Source: an uncultured Campylobacter sp.
GTDB taxonomy: Bacteria; Campylobacterota; Campylobacteria; Campylobacterales; Campylobacteraceae
Direction: 5' to 3'
Assembly: GCF_938045625.1 (NCBI RefSeq)
Contig: NZ_CALIAV010000019.1
Span: forward strand, 1-60,050
DNA: 60,050 bases
The translations under genes and the position numbers were made by a program. Below are positions 8,779 through 17,404 of the stretch, one piece after another (positions within the stretch are counted from its first letter, which is position 1; every line of letters begins with the position of its first letter). Below the pieces are notes generated by a model. It ran no database searches. It had not been told where the DNA came from and saw only the letters and a program-made list of their open reading frames with translations.

Positions 8779-9522
8779 TTATTTTAAGAAAAACACGCTC
8801 GCGCCGCTGCCGCTTAGGAAAAAATCTTTAAATTTATCCATCTGCGGATAGATTTTAAAACACGGCGCAAAAAGATCGTTTAGTTTGCGATTTTCGTATC
8901 GCTCCAGCAGCTGCGCCGTCGTCATCTTGCGCATTTTTGCCGCCAAATTTACGTCGATACTATCCATAAAATTTGCTCTAAATTCGCCGTAAACCGCAGG
9001 CGTCGAGCAAAAGACGCCGGGCGTTAAAATTTTTACCTCTGGCACTTCGTCGTTAAACTCGCTTATTATCTCGCCGATACCGCCGACGTTTGCCGCGTCA
9101 AATCCGCTAGCGAAAAACGCGACGTCCGCACCGATATTTGCGCCTATTTTCATCAAATTTTCGCGTGTTAGTTTTAAATTTAACTCCTCGTTCGCCATCT
9201 TTAAAAACGTAGCGGCGTTTGAGCTGCCTCCGCCAAGGCCCGCGCCTAGTGGGATTTGCTTTTTTATCACGATTTTATGCGATGCGAAAAACTCGTCCAG
9301 CTCGTTTTTAAAGCCTGCTTTTTCTAGCTCAAATTTGGCCTTTAAAACGATATTGTTTTTGATATCTTCATTATCGCACTCAAGCGCAAAGCCGTCCGCT
9401 TTTTCGAAGAAAATTTCGTCGTAAATCTCGCGCCGCAAAACAAAGCGAGAGACGATCTCGTGGTAGTTGCCGCGAGTACCGACGATCTTTAAAAAGGAGT
9501 TGATTTTCGCGTAGCTTTTCAT
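8779..9522 (-). CDS. ispE: 4-diphosphocytidyl-2-C-methyl-D-erythritol kinase
   Basis: A 247-aa GHMP kinase that phosphorylates CDP-methylerythritol in the MEP route to isoprenoids. The GHMP ATP-binding loop PLGAGLGGGSSNAA lies near residues 90-104, and the N-terminal KINSFLKIVG stretch carries the conserved Lys and Asn. Its start codon shares a base with the csrA stop codon, so translation is likely coupled. The gene is slightly shorter than enterobacterial IspE (about 283 aa), as is usual in this class. Confidence 0.95.
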   Translation of the reverse strand: MKSYAKINSFLKIVGTRGNYHEIVSRFVLRREIYDEIFFEKADGFALECDNEDIKNNIVLKAKFELEKAGFKNELDEFFASHKIVIKKQIPLGAGLGGGSSNAATFLKMANEELNLKLTRENLMKIGANIGADVAFFASGFDAANVGGIGEIISEFNDEVPEVKILTPGVFCSTPAVYGEFRANFMDSIDVNLAAKMRKMTTAQLLERYENRKLNDLFAPCFKIYPQMDKFKDFFLSGSGASVFFLK

Positions 9523-9752
9523 TATTTTACGATTTTGTCGCTCAGTTCTTTTAGGCTCGCTTCGCCCGCGCCGTTTAGGGCTTGTTTATTTTCCGCCGCT
9601 ACGTCTTCTACTAGCTCCGAGCGCAGGATCATCATATTTTTAGGCGCGTCGATGCCGATTTTTACTCCGCCTTTTGAGATGCCCACAACCGTGATTTTGA
9701 TATCGTTTCCCAGCATTATGCTTTCGTCTTCTTTTCTTGCGAGTATTAGCAT
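9522..9752 (-). CDS. csrA: Carbon storage regulator CsrA
   Basis: A 76-aa RNA-binding translational regulator. It starts with MLILARKEDESIMLGNDIKI and continues with VVGISKGGVKIGIDAP, the five-strand core of the family, ending in a short helix and a tail slightly longer than in E. coli. In C. jejuni CsrA represses flagellin translation and is antagonised by FliW; the same role is likely here. The first 7 bp overlap truB and the last base overlaps the ispE start. Confidence 0.97.
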   Translation of the reverse strand: MLILARKEDESIMLGNDIKITVVGISKGGVKIGIDAPKNMMILRSELVEDVAAENKQALNGAGEASLKELSDKIVK

Positions 9753-10567
9753 TTTCCGACCTTATTTAGTTTATATGTTACGGTTTCGTCTTTGATTTCA
9801 ATGATACTAAAAAATTCATCAAAGTTTATTAAATATAGCCCCTCGGCGCCAAATTTTAGCTTCGCGGCGTCCAGTTTTTTGCCAAGCATTACGTCCGTGG
9901 GATCGCCTAGATATTCGTTTCGCGGTAGCGAGATATAATCAAGCGGATTTAAAAATCGCTCGTTTTCATAAACGAATTTACCTTCGCTAACGCGTTTTAG
10001 CGCGCTTAGGGTTGCTTTTACGCCAAGCTTTTTGGCTAAAATTTGAGCATACGAGCGCACGTACGAGCCCTCGCTAACGCTAATGCAAAAGCTCAAAAAC
10101 GGATGCATATACGCAGCCAAATTTACGTCAAAAACGCTCATCGTTTGGCTTTTTAGTTCAAACTCCTCGCCCGCTCTTGCTAGCTCATACGCACGCTTGC
10201 CGTCCACGTGCTTGGCGCTAAATTTGGGCGGTACGTAGGCGATCTCGCCTTTTAGCTCGGCTAGCGCCGCCTTTATATCCGTTAAATTTAACGGCGGGCA
10301 AAGCCGGGTTTCCCCGATATTTTCGTTATCTAGGCTAGCACTCGTCGCACCCAGCCACATGGTCGCTTCATAGATTTTTGGCGTTTTATCTATGTAGTTA
10401 AAAAGCCGCGTGTGATTGCCTAGAGCCACGATTAGGCAGCCGCTGGCAAAGGGATCAAGCGTACCGGAAAAGCCCGCTTTTTTGACGCCGTATTTGCGCT
10501 TTAGCCTGCTTAAAAAATGATTTGAGCTGATGCCTGCTGGCTTATTTGCGACAAAAAGCGCGTTCAT
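9746..10567 (-). CDS. truB: tRNA pseudouridine(55) synthase TruB
   Basis: A 273-aa enzyme that makes pseudouridine 55 in the T loop of tRNAs. The catalytic motif GFSGTLDPFASGCLIVALG holds the essential Asp near residue 38, and the N-terminal NKPAGISSN motif is intact. A later SEGSYVRSYAQ stretch matches the conserved YVRSL region. The ATG overlaps the TGA of a 45-codon small ORF (ATGA arrangement), and the 3' end overlaps csrA by 7 bp. Confidence 0.97.
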   Translation of the reverse strand: MNALFVANKPAGISSNHFLSRLKRKYGVKKAGFSGTLDPFASGCLIVALGNHTRLFNYIDKTPKIYEATMWLGATSASLDNENIGETRLCPPLNLTDIKAALAELKGEIAYVPPKFSAKHVDGKRAYELARAGEEFELKSQTMSVFDVNLAAYMHPFLSFCISVSEGSYVRSYAQILAKKLGVKATLSALKRVSEGKFVYENERFLNPLDYISLPRNEYLGDPTDVMLGKKLDAAKLKFGAEGLYLINFDEFFSIIEIKDETVTYKLNKVGKC

Positions 10568-10701
10568 TTAAATTCGCCCTTTGGAGGCTGCACTAAATTT
10601 ACGGCATTTTTCAAATTTGAGCTGCGAGCGTCAAATTTGAGCGCATAAATTTGATCAAATTTGACGTCGCATTTGCTCGGTAGAGTCTCAAATTTACTCA
10701 T
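10564..10701 (-). CDS. Small ORF coupled to truB (45 aa, unknown)
   Basis: Below most length cutoffs but well placed. It starts with ATG two bases after the uvrD stop codon and ends with a TGA overlapping the truB ATG, filling the gap exactly. The product begins MSKFETLPSKCDVKFDQ and ends QPPKGEFK; it has one Cys, no membrane segment and no family I recognise. The DNA contains six AAATTT words within about 135 bp, most read as Lys-Phe or Asn-Leu, so the ORF may be a spacer built from that word that has stayed open to carry ribosomes from uvrD to truB. Coding status is uncertain. Confidence 0.45.
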   Translation of the reverse strand: MSKFETLPSKCDVKFDQIYALKFDARSSNLKNAVNLVQPPKGEFK

Positions 10702-10703
10702 TT

Positions 10704-12788
10704 TCATACCGCTTTTTCGACGAAGCTAGACATTATCTCGCGGCTGATTCCGCCGAAATTTATCGTTAGTTTTAGCTCTTTTTTGATCTTCGTTACCGCC
10801 GTCACGCGTCCGATACCAAAAATTTTATGCTTGACGAGATCGCCTTTTTTGTATTCGCCGGCAGTTTGCGTTTGTGTCTGGATGATGAGGCTGCCGCTGC
10901 AAACGCCTGCCTCGCTTAAAAATCTACTCTTTTCCAGCCTCGTTCTCTGACCTTTGTAAAAGCGCGAATTTACAAAGCTTAGCGTTAGCGTTTTTTTGGC
11001 GCGGGTGATGGCGACGTAGGCTAGGCGTCGCTCCTCCTCGATGTCGCTGCCCTCTCCTAGCAGCGGGAAGAACCCCTCCTCAAGCCCGATCACGAAAAGA
11101 TGCTCAAACTCAAGCCCTTTACTCGCGTGGATACTCATGATCGAGATCGCCTCGCCGCCGATGTTATCCTGCTCGCTTTGTAGCGCGATCTCGTTTAAAA
11201 ACTCCTCGATAGAAAAGCTTGGATTTTGCTTGATTTGATCTTTGATCGTAGCGTAAAACTCGTCTATATTTGCCACGCGCTCGGCGCCGTCAGGCAAGCT
11301 CTCGTAGTATTTTTTGATGCCGAATTTCGCTTCTAGTTTATCCACTAGCTCATAGGGCGAGTCGCACTCTTTTAGCTCTCTTAAATTTGACGCAAATTCG
11401 CCCAGGCTCGAGACGATTTTTTTGCTTAGATCTTTGTCGTTTTCGTCCAGGCTAGATATCGCTTCAAATAGCGAAAGCTTATGCTCGAAGGCGATTTTTT
11501 CGATTTTTGCGAGACTTACTTTACCTAGGCCGCGTTTTGGGCGGTTGATGACGCGCTTTAGCGAGAAGTCGTCATTTTCGTTTGCGACTAGCCTTAGGTA
11601 GCTGATGACGTCTTTGACCTCGGCGCGCTCGTAGAATTTGACACCGCCGACCATTTTGTACGGGATTTTTTCCTTGGTTAGGCCCTCTTCTAGCGAGCGG
11701 GAGAGGGCGTTTATGCGGTACAAGATTGCGATATCGCTAGCCTGCGCGCCGCTATCAAGCAGCTTTTTGATACGTTTGGCTACCTTTAGGCTCTCCATCG
11801 TTTCGTCGTCTGATTCCATTAGCGCTACGTCCTCGCCGCCTTCTTTGGTGCTTTTTAGTTCTTTGCCCAGGCGGTTTCTATTGTGATCGATGAGTTCGTT
11901 TGCTGCGCGTAAAATTTGACTCGTTGAGCGGTAGTTTTGCTCTAGCCTTATGACTTTGGCGTCTTTAAACTGATCTTTGAAATTTAATATATTTTCGATT
12001 TTTGCGCCGCGCCAGCCGTAGATGCTCTGGTCGTCGTCGCCCACGACCGCGATATTTTCGTGCGTTAGGCAGAGTTTGTGTAGGAGCTTGTACTGAAGGT
12101 CGTTGGTGTCTTGATACTCGTCCACCATTATGTAGGAGTATCGCTGCGAGATCTCGCGCGCTAGAGCTTCGTCCTCGTCTAAAATTTTATAGCTAAGGCA
12201 GAGTAGGTCGTCAAAATCCACGAGATTATTGGCTGCCAGATACTCTTCGTATAGTTTGTAGATATTTGCCAGCTTTGCGTGGTAGCCGTCTTTGAAATTG
12301 TGCCCGTTTGCAAACATACCGCCGTGATTTAACACCTCTTCTACGCTTAAAAGCGAGTTTTTAAAATTTGAGATCTCGCTGGCTAGCACCGAGGTCGGGA
12401 TATCGCCCTCAAAGCCTTTTAAAATACGCTTTTTATCGTCCGTGTCGATGATGACGAAGTTGTTTTTGCGCTTTAAGCGGTCGATGTAAAATTTCAAAAA
12501 CAAAAGCCCGAATTTATGAAAAGTGCAAAGCAGCGGAGTGAAATTTTTACCTGCGTCGCCTAGCATTTTTAGCGCGCGGGTTCGCATTTCGCTTGCAGCT
12601 TTGTTGGTGAAGGTTAGCGTTAGGGTATTTGACGGCGGGATGCCTAGCTCGCTTATGAGATAGGCTAGGCGAGTGGTGATGGTTTTGGTTTTTCCGCTAC
12701 CGGCTCCTGCCAAAATCAGCATCGCTCCGTCGGTATGCGAGGCCGCCTCGCGCTGGCTTTCGTTTAGTTCGTCTAGTAAATCGGGCAT
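10704..12788 (-). CDS. uvrD: ATP-dependent DNA helicase, UvrD/Rep/PcrA family
   Basis: A 694-aa superfamily 1A helicase that unwinds DNA 3' to 5' in repair and replication restart. Motifs in order: Q motif LNESQREAA, Walker A GAGSGKT at 28-34, TLTFTNKAASEMRTR, Walker B DEYQDTN, GDDDQSIYGWRGA (motif III), EQNYRS, and SIMSIHASKGLEFEHLFVIG. The C-terminal VKHKIFGIGRVTAV stretch is the PcrA/UvrD tail that contacts RNA polymerase. It is the first gene of the long minus-strand run; the 164-bp gap above it carries the divergent promoters for this gene and the LysR gene. Confidence 0.95.
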   Translation of the reverse strand: MPDLLDELNESQREAASHTDGAMLILAGAGSGKTKTITTRLAYLISELGIPPSNTLTLTFTNKAASEMRTRALKMLGDAGKNFTPLLCTFHKFGLLFLKFYIDRLKRKNNFVIIDTDDKKRILKGFEGDIPTSVLASEISNFKNSLLSVEEVLNHGGMFANGHNFKDGYHAKLANIYKLYEEYLAANNLVDFDDLLCLSYKILDEDEALAREISQRYSYIMVDEYQDTNDLQYKLLHKLCLTHENIAVVGDDDQSIYGWRGAKIENILNFKDQFKDAKVIRLEQNYRSTSQILRAANELIDHNRNRLGKELKSTKEGGEDVALMESDDETMESLKVAKRIKKLLDSGAQASDIAILYRINALSRSLEEGLTKEKIPYKMVGGVKFYERAEVKDVISYLRLVANENDDFSLKRVINRPKRGLGKVSLAKIEKIAFEHKLSLFEAISSLDENDKDLSKKIVSSLGEFASNLRELKECDSPYELVDKLEAKFGIKKYYESLPDGAERVANIDEFYATIKDQIKQNPSFSIEEFLNEIALQSEQDNIGGEAISIMSIHASKGLEFEHLFVIGLEEGFFPLLGEGSDIEEERRLAYVAITRAKKTLTLSFVNSRFYKGQRTRLEKSRFLSEAGVCSGSLIIQTQTQTAGEYKKGDLVKHKIFGIGRVTAVTKIKKELKLTINFGGISREIMSSFVEKAV

Positions 12789-12952
12789 TAAATTTCCTGC
12801 TTTATTTATTAAAATGATTAAATTCTAACAAAATAAGCTTAAAAATCGCCGCTGATTTAAATTTGGGTCTGATTAAGAGCGTTTTCAGATATAAATCAAT
12901 ACAATATTAAAAAGATAATTTTATAAGCTGATATAATAATAAGGAGTCCGAT

Positions 12953-13825
12953 ATGATCAATGATTTTAGTAAATTTTATACCTTTATGGAGATAGTGAAA
13001 GAAAGAAGTTTCTCAAAAGCCTCAAGAGCACTGGGTATCTCGCAGCCCGCAGTTACTTTGCAGATGAAAAAGCTCGAGGAGATGCTGCAAACCACGCTAA
13101 TAATGCGTAAGAAAAACGGCATCGTCCTAACTCACGAGGGCGAGAAATTTTACAAACTCTGTACTCAGTTTGAAAGCGCGATGTTGCGCTTTAAAGACGA
13201 GCTGTCGCGCATAAAAACCGATAAAGTGCCGCTAGTCATCGCAACCACCCAGCTCATCGCCGAGGCGGTCATCTCGATACTGCTGGATAAAATCTCGCAA
13301 AGCGTAGGCAGCGAGCTAGACATCAGGATAAAGGAGCAAAACGAGCTCATAAACTACCTAAAAGACCGCCGCAGCGACATCGCCATCATCCTTGAGCAGT
13401 CGCTTGACAGCAGCTTGCTCGTTAAAAAGCTATTTGACTACGAGCTGATTTTGGTTTCAAATAAAAAAATCGCCGAGAGCGTGAAACCCGAGGAGCTTAT
13501 CAAGTTTAAATTTATCAAAGATAGAACGCGAACCTACCTTGACGATATTTTGCATAAGCACGGCGTGGATGCGCATGCGCTTGACGTGGCGTATTCGCTA
13601 GACGGTTCGATAATGGTCTGCCGCGCGTTGGCGTCAAACCATGCCGATACGTACGTGGCGTTTTTACCGAGATTTTTGATCGAAAACGAGCTAAAAAACG
13701 GTAGGCTATTTGAGATAAATATCTCTAAATTTAAGCTCACTCGCTCGGTCTATGCCGCCGCATTAAAAGAAAACGAGGAAGTGCTGCATAAATTTTTAAA
13801 GATCAAGACGAGTTTTAATTTTTAA
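12953..13825 (+). CDS. LysR-family transcriptional regulator
   Basis: A 290-aa regulator. The N-terminal winged helix-turn-helix is clear: FYTFMEIVKERSFSKASRALGISQPAVTLQMKKLEE (residues 8-43), followed by a LysR substrate-binding domain (about 90-290). AAGGAG at 12941 precedes ATG. TATAAT at 12932-12937 is too close to the ATG to leave a normal leader, so the real -10 may be a few bases upstream. It is convergent with the TonB-dependent receptor gene and divergent from uvrD, so its target is not obvious. C. jejuni has comparable LysR proteins; I cannot name the effector. Confidence 0.9.
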   Translation: MINDFSKFYTFMEIVKERSFSKASRALGISQPAVTLQMKKLEEMLQTTLIMRKKNGIVLTHEGEKFYKLCTQFESAMLRFKDELSRIKTDKVPLVIATTQLIAEAVISILLDKISQSVGSELDIRIKEQNELINYLKDRRSDIAIILEQSLDSSLLVKKLFDYELILVSNKKIAESVKPEELIKFKFIKDRTRTYLDDILHKHGVDAHALDVAYSLDGSIMVCRALASNHADTYVAFLPRFLIENELKNGRLFEINISKFKLTRSVYAAALKENEEVLHKFLKIKTSFNF

Positions 13826-14034
13826 TCTGCTTTAGAGAAGGTGTCAAATTTGACTAAATTTAGCCTTTTCGGCGCGTAAATTTAAATACTCTTGCGAAAA
13901 TTGGGCGCAAAATATCCTTGCCGAACCTGGAGATGATCTTGGTTTGGCAATTTTATAACTTCCAAATTTACGATCAAATTTGACGGTAAATTTAATATCT
14001 TTAAAAATGGAAAGTATATAAGAATAAAAGCAAG

Positions 14035-14054
14035 AGACGGGCAAGAGCCCGTCT
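14035..14054 (-). terminator. Rho-independent terminator of the receptor gene
   Basis: A perfect 8-bp stem AGACGGGC/GCCCGTCT with a four-base loop lies 15 bp after the end of the receptor gene. On the minus strand it is followed by CTTGCTTTTATTC, a modest T-rich tract. It separates the receptor from the convergent LysR gene. Confidence 0.75.
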
Positions 14055-14068
14055 GAATAAAATGCGGT

Positions 14069-17029
14069 TTAGAACGTAAATTCCCAGTTTAGTCTGAAAT
14101 TTCTGCCCGCAGAGTAGAAGCGATTTATACCTAAACCAGTGGTTCTATCGATCATGTTCATGGTGCCAAACGGCCTGATGGAGCGTGCAGCGTCCCAAGT
14201 GATGTATTTTTCGTTGGTTAGGTTGTAAACGCCCAGTCTAAACGTCAAATTTTTAATCGGGCGCACGTAAGTTACGACATCTACTAGTGTGTAGGCGTTA
14301 CTTCGCCATTTAGAGTGGCTGTTTGTATTGTACGGGTTGCCGTACGGGTCGGTGTCTAGGCGCCAGAACATATTATAGGTGTCTTTTGCTTTTTTAGATG
14401 CGACGTTAGTTACATAGATATCGGCACCGAATTTATCTGCCGGGCTCGCGTAGCCTAGACCATAGATCGAAGTAGTCGGCTGGATGGCGTTCATCGGTAC
14501 TTTGCCGTCGTTATCGGTTTGTACTCTGCCTTTTTGCAGCGTTAGTTTGTAGCTAGCGTGAAAGCCCTTTAGCGAGTCTGAAATTTGACCAAAATGTAAC
14601 ATGGAGTTTATCTCAAAGCCGCGTACGGTTGCCTTGCTGCGGTTTACGTTGCCGTATAGCGCAAAAGGTATGGTGTTGCCGCCGCCGCCCGTGGCGTAGC
14701 TTTTGGTGCCTAGAGATATTAGGTCGATAAAGTTATCGTATTTGGTCTCAAAAAAGCTAGTTGTTATAAAGCTTTTGTCCTCGTGTAGCGTCAATGCAAG
14801 CTCTTTTGTCTTAGCTATTTCGGGTTTTAGATCCGGATTTGGCTGGATGGTAAAATCAGGATGCTTAAACGCCAAATATAGCTCGTCCGAAGTCGGCGCT
14901 CTAAAGCCTTTGGAGTATTTTAGCTGTATCCTAAAGTAATCCAGCGGATCGATATCAGCTCCGATGGCATAAGAGCTATTCGTAAATTTTTTATCCCTAG
15001 CGATGTATTTTATGTTTGCCAGCGCGTTATTAGGCGCTTCTTGCTTCCATGCGTCGTGGGCTATTTTCCACTCGTCTCTATCTGCATAGTCCCACCATTT
15101 TGGCTCTGGGCTAGGATTATACGGTACGAAAAGACCTAGCACCATATCGTCCGGGATTTTAGGCGTAGAGCCCGGGACGTAGTTTGGTTTATATTTTATC
15201 TTGTCGTAGCGATAGCCTAAATTTATCCCCAACCAGTCGTTTACTCGCATATCGTCGTTGAGGTATAGTGCGCCTTCTTTTGTTTTAACGGGGATTAAAA
15301 ACGACGTGAGCGGTTCGGTTCTAGGGCAAAGCGCGTAAAGTAGCGTTAGCGGCGCGTTTTCGCACGTATACGGCGTACCGGTAAAATCCGTACCTAGAGT
15401 CTTAGGCGCCCACCACTGATTGTTTGTAGTGTCGTAGCCTTGCTTGTTTGTCATGGATTTTTCGGTTTTGGCAAAGCTTAGTCCGTATGCGATATCGTGC
15501 TCTACGTCACCCGTTTTGGCGTATTTATTAAAGTCTAGGTTAAACTGTTTGGTGTTTGTGTCTAGATCTCGCTCTTTCCAGTCACGGCTTATGTAGCCTT
15601 TGCCGTATGGAGTGATGAGATATCCGCTCTCGGAGCTTTGTTTAAACGTCTTACCTGTTCGCGCGTCGGTATAGCTTTTATCTAGCGGGACGGTTGATTT
15701 GACGTACTGGTCGGTGGCGTAGTCGTATTTTAGCACGTCGATATTTGGCTGAGAGCAGTCAAATACCGAGCAGTCAAGCCACGTGTTGCTTACGTTTTGA
15801 TTGATGCTAAATTTATTCTGATCATGGACGGCTCCTTGGCTATCTACGAGTCTGTTTACCCACGTTAGTCCGCCGTACTGGGGGTCGATTTCCTGTGTTC
15901 GTTGCAAAGTTACTTCGCCGCCGTACTTATCGACAACCTTGTTGTTTTTAACCTGAAGTCCGATAGGATTTGAAATTTCAGCGCAGTTTTCTCCTGCTTG
16001 GCAATGTTCCTCGGTTCTGGCGCGGGATTTGATTTTTTGGTTGGAGTATATAAATTTCATCGTATCCCACAACGGAGTTTCGCTAAAATTTTCATAGGCA
16101 AAAGCGCGATTTTTCCTATCCATCATATCGTCGTTGTATCTTAGACCGGTATCTATGATCTCGTCCCTGTTGCTAGAAAGCGTAAGCGTGTATGATAGGT
16201 CTTTGCCTTGAGATCGGTTTTTGTAGGTATCTGACATAAAGGTAAATCTATGCTCCTCGTGAGGCTGAAAACCTAGCTTGATGAGGCTGCTCGTTTTTTT
16301 GATATAGTACGGGTCGGCCTTTTCTCTGGTTCTACCTAGCACGCTATCGTCATAACCCTTGTAACCGTAGTTTTCCGTCTCGTGGTGTCTGCGCTTAGTT
16401 TGTACGGCTAGGATATCAAACCACTTAAACCTACCGGCTAAGGTATGCGAGTGCATGGTTTGATTATCGGCGGTATTGTAGCCGCCTTTGTAGCCGTAGA
16501 AGTAGTCCTTATCTAGCAAAAGATCCCTTGCGTCTTTTGTTTCAAACATCACGGAGCCGCCTAGAGAGCCAGAGCCCGTACGAACGGAGTCTGCGCCTTT
16601 TGAAATAGTGGCTTGTTTTAGCGTTTCAAACTCTACGCCGTTGCGGGTGTTGTTAAAGTTTCCGTATCCTTCAAATAGCTCCTTAAAACCTTGCGAGCTT
16701 AGCGTTTGGGCTTGATGCAGGCCGTCTACCGTGATAGCCACGCGGTTTTCCTCCACGCCTCTTATCGCGTAGCCGCTTTGGCCAAAACGCCCGGCCTCTA
16801 CGGTCGTTACGCCCGTTTCGTATCGCACGAGGTCTTTGTTATCAGAGACCTGCGTTTTGGTTAGTTCTTTGGAGCTTTTTACGTTTTGGCCGACTTTTTT
16901 TTGCATCGGATCGCTTTGCGCCTCCGCCTCGCCGCTAACCGTTACTTCCTTTAGCTCGACTTCGGCCTCTTTTGCATTTAAATTTGACAAAAGAAGCAAA
17001 GCGGCAAGAGAAAATTTAAGATGATTCAT
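14069..17029 (-). CDS. TonB-dependent outer-membrane receptor, hemoglobin/transferrin type
   Basis: A 986-aa outer-membrane iron-source receptor. The signal peptide is cleaved after residue 19 (NLNA/KEAE), then a TonB box-like ELKEVTVSG at 25-33. The plug (about 50-190) has YAIRGVEENRVAITVDGLHQ, and GADSVRTGSGSLGGSVMFETKD at 146-167, the signature of the heme/hemoglobin/transferrin/lactoferrin receptor group. The 22-strand barrel ends in NFRLNWEFTF with terminal Phe. Three close Cys pairs (343/349, 420/425, 556/568) lie in predicted surface loops, as in host-protein receptors. It is larger than typical heme receptors (about 700 aa). A Fur-like site precedes it. The ligand is not decided by sequence; no partner lipoprotein gene is adjacent. 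Confidence 0.88.
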   Translation of the reverse strand: MNHLKFSLAALLLLSNLNAKEAEVELKEVTVSGEAEAQSDPMQKKVGQNVKSSKELTKTQVSDNKDLVRYETGVTTVEAGRFGQSGYAIRGVEENRVAITVDGLHQAQTLSSQGFKELFEGYGNFNNTRNGVEFETLKQATISKGADSVRTGSGSLGGSVMFETKDARDLLLDKDYFYGYKGGYNTADNQTMHSHTLAGRFKWFDILAVQTKRRHHETENYGYKGYDDSVLGRTREKADPYYIKKTSSLIKLGFQPHEEHRFTFMSDTYKNRSQGKDLSYTLTLSSNRDEIIDTGLRYNDDMMDRKNRAFAYENFSETPLWDTMKFIYSNQKIKSRARTEEHCQAGENCAEISNPIGLQVKNNKVVDKYGGEVTLQRTQEIDPQYGGLTWVNRLVDSQGAVHDQNKFSINQNVSNTWLDCSVFDCSQPNIDVLKYDYATDQYVKSTVPLDKSYTDARTGKTFKQSSESGYLITPYGKGYISRDWKERDLDTNTKQFNLDFNKYAKTGDVEHDIAYGLSFAKTEKSMTNKQGYDTTNNQWWAPKTLGTDFTGTPYTCENAPLTLLYALCPRTEPLTSFLIPVKTKEGALYLNDDMRVNDWLGINLGYRYDKIKYKPNYVPGSTPKIPDDMVLGLFVPYNPSPEPKWWDYADRDEWKIAHDAWKQEAPNNALANIKYIARDKKFTNSSYAIGADIDPLDYFRIQLKYSKGFRAPTSDELYLAFKHPDFTIQPNPDLKPEIAKTKELALTLHEDKSFITTSFFETKYDNFIDLISLGTKSYATGGGGNTIPFALYGNVNRSKATVRGFEINSMLHFGQISDSLKGFHASYKLTLQKGRVQTDNDGKVPMNAIQPTTSIYGLGYASPADKFGADIYVTNVASKKAKDTYNMFWRLDTDPYGNPYNTNSHSKWRSNAYTLVDVVTYVRPIKNLTFRLGVYNLTNEKYITWDAARSIRPFGTMNMIDRTTGLGINRFYSAGRNFRLNWEFTF

Positions 17030-17395
17030 TCTTGTCCTTATTAACGATAGTTTTGATATTCATTTGCTCTTAAATGCGAAATGATAATAAATATTTGTTT
17101 ATAGTTTGATTAAAAGATTGGAATTTAATTTAAAAATTATAAATCAATTTTTTATATTAAGAAATAAAAGGGTTGCTGTTGGTAAAACCGGCGTAAATAG
17201 GATAATATTTTGCTTAAGCAAATTTAGTAAATTTAAGATAAAGCCTGTATCTGATAAAAATCAAACGCAAAGCGCAGTAAGCGCTATAAAGCCGTCTGCT
17301 CCTGCAAAACTAATATCGCACGGCTCAAATCAAGGAAATGCGTATAAAATAAATCTATAAAAACAGCGTGAGCAAAACGGCGGGTAAAAGTTTGC
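17030..17395. other. Intergenic region upstream of the receptor gene
   Basis: 366 bp holding the receptor promoter and Fur-like site at its left end and a bidirectional terminator at its right end. A plus-strand ORF with TTG start (17106-17360, 84 codons) ends 8 bp before the terminator, but it lacks a ribosome binding site and its first half is AT-rich chance-like sequence. Its last 30 codons look more protein-like (Ser/Ala/Pro-rich, then LISHGSNQGNAYKINL). A decayed gene, a small RNA or a short protein with a missed start are all possible. I do not call it a gene. Confidence 0.4.
17076..17099 (-). promoter_or_regulatory. Fur-box-like operator at the receptor promoter
   Basis: The segment contains ATGATAATAAATATTTG on the plus strand (ATTTATTATCATTT on the minus strand), a good match to one half of the GATAATGATAATCATTATC Fur consensus and a weaker match to the other. 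It lies about 50-70 bp upstream of the receptor start and overlaps a plausible -10 (TATTAT on the minus strand). Iron-receptor genes are Fur-repressed in Campylobacter, which supports this reading. Confidence 0.55.
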
Positions 17396-17404
17396 TCACT
17401 TTTT
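17368..17404. terminator. Bidirectional rho-independent terminator
   Basis: A perfect 9-bp stem GTGAGCAAA (17368-17376) / TTTGCTCAC (17391-17399). Plus-strand transcripts meet TTTTT immediately after; minus-strand transcripts meet GCTGTTTTTATAG. The stop codon of the SspB-like gene lies inside the right arm, so the hairpin certainly serves that gene; the T tract on the plus side implies some plus-strand transcript also ends here. Confidence 0.75.

Noticed and set aside
17106..17360. 84-codon plus-strand ORF upstream of the bidirectional terminator
   Set aside because: TTG start without ribosome binding site and a first half that looks like chance translation; kept only as a finding about the region.
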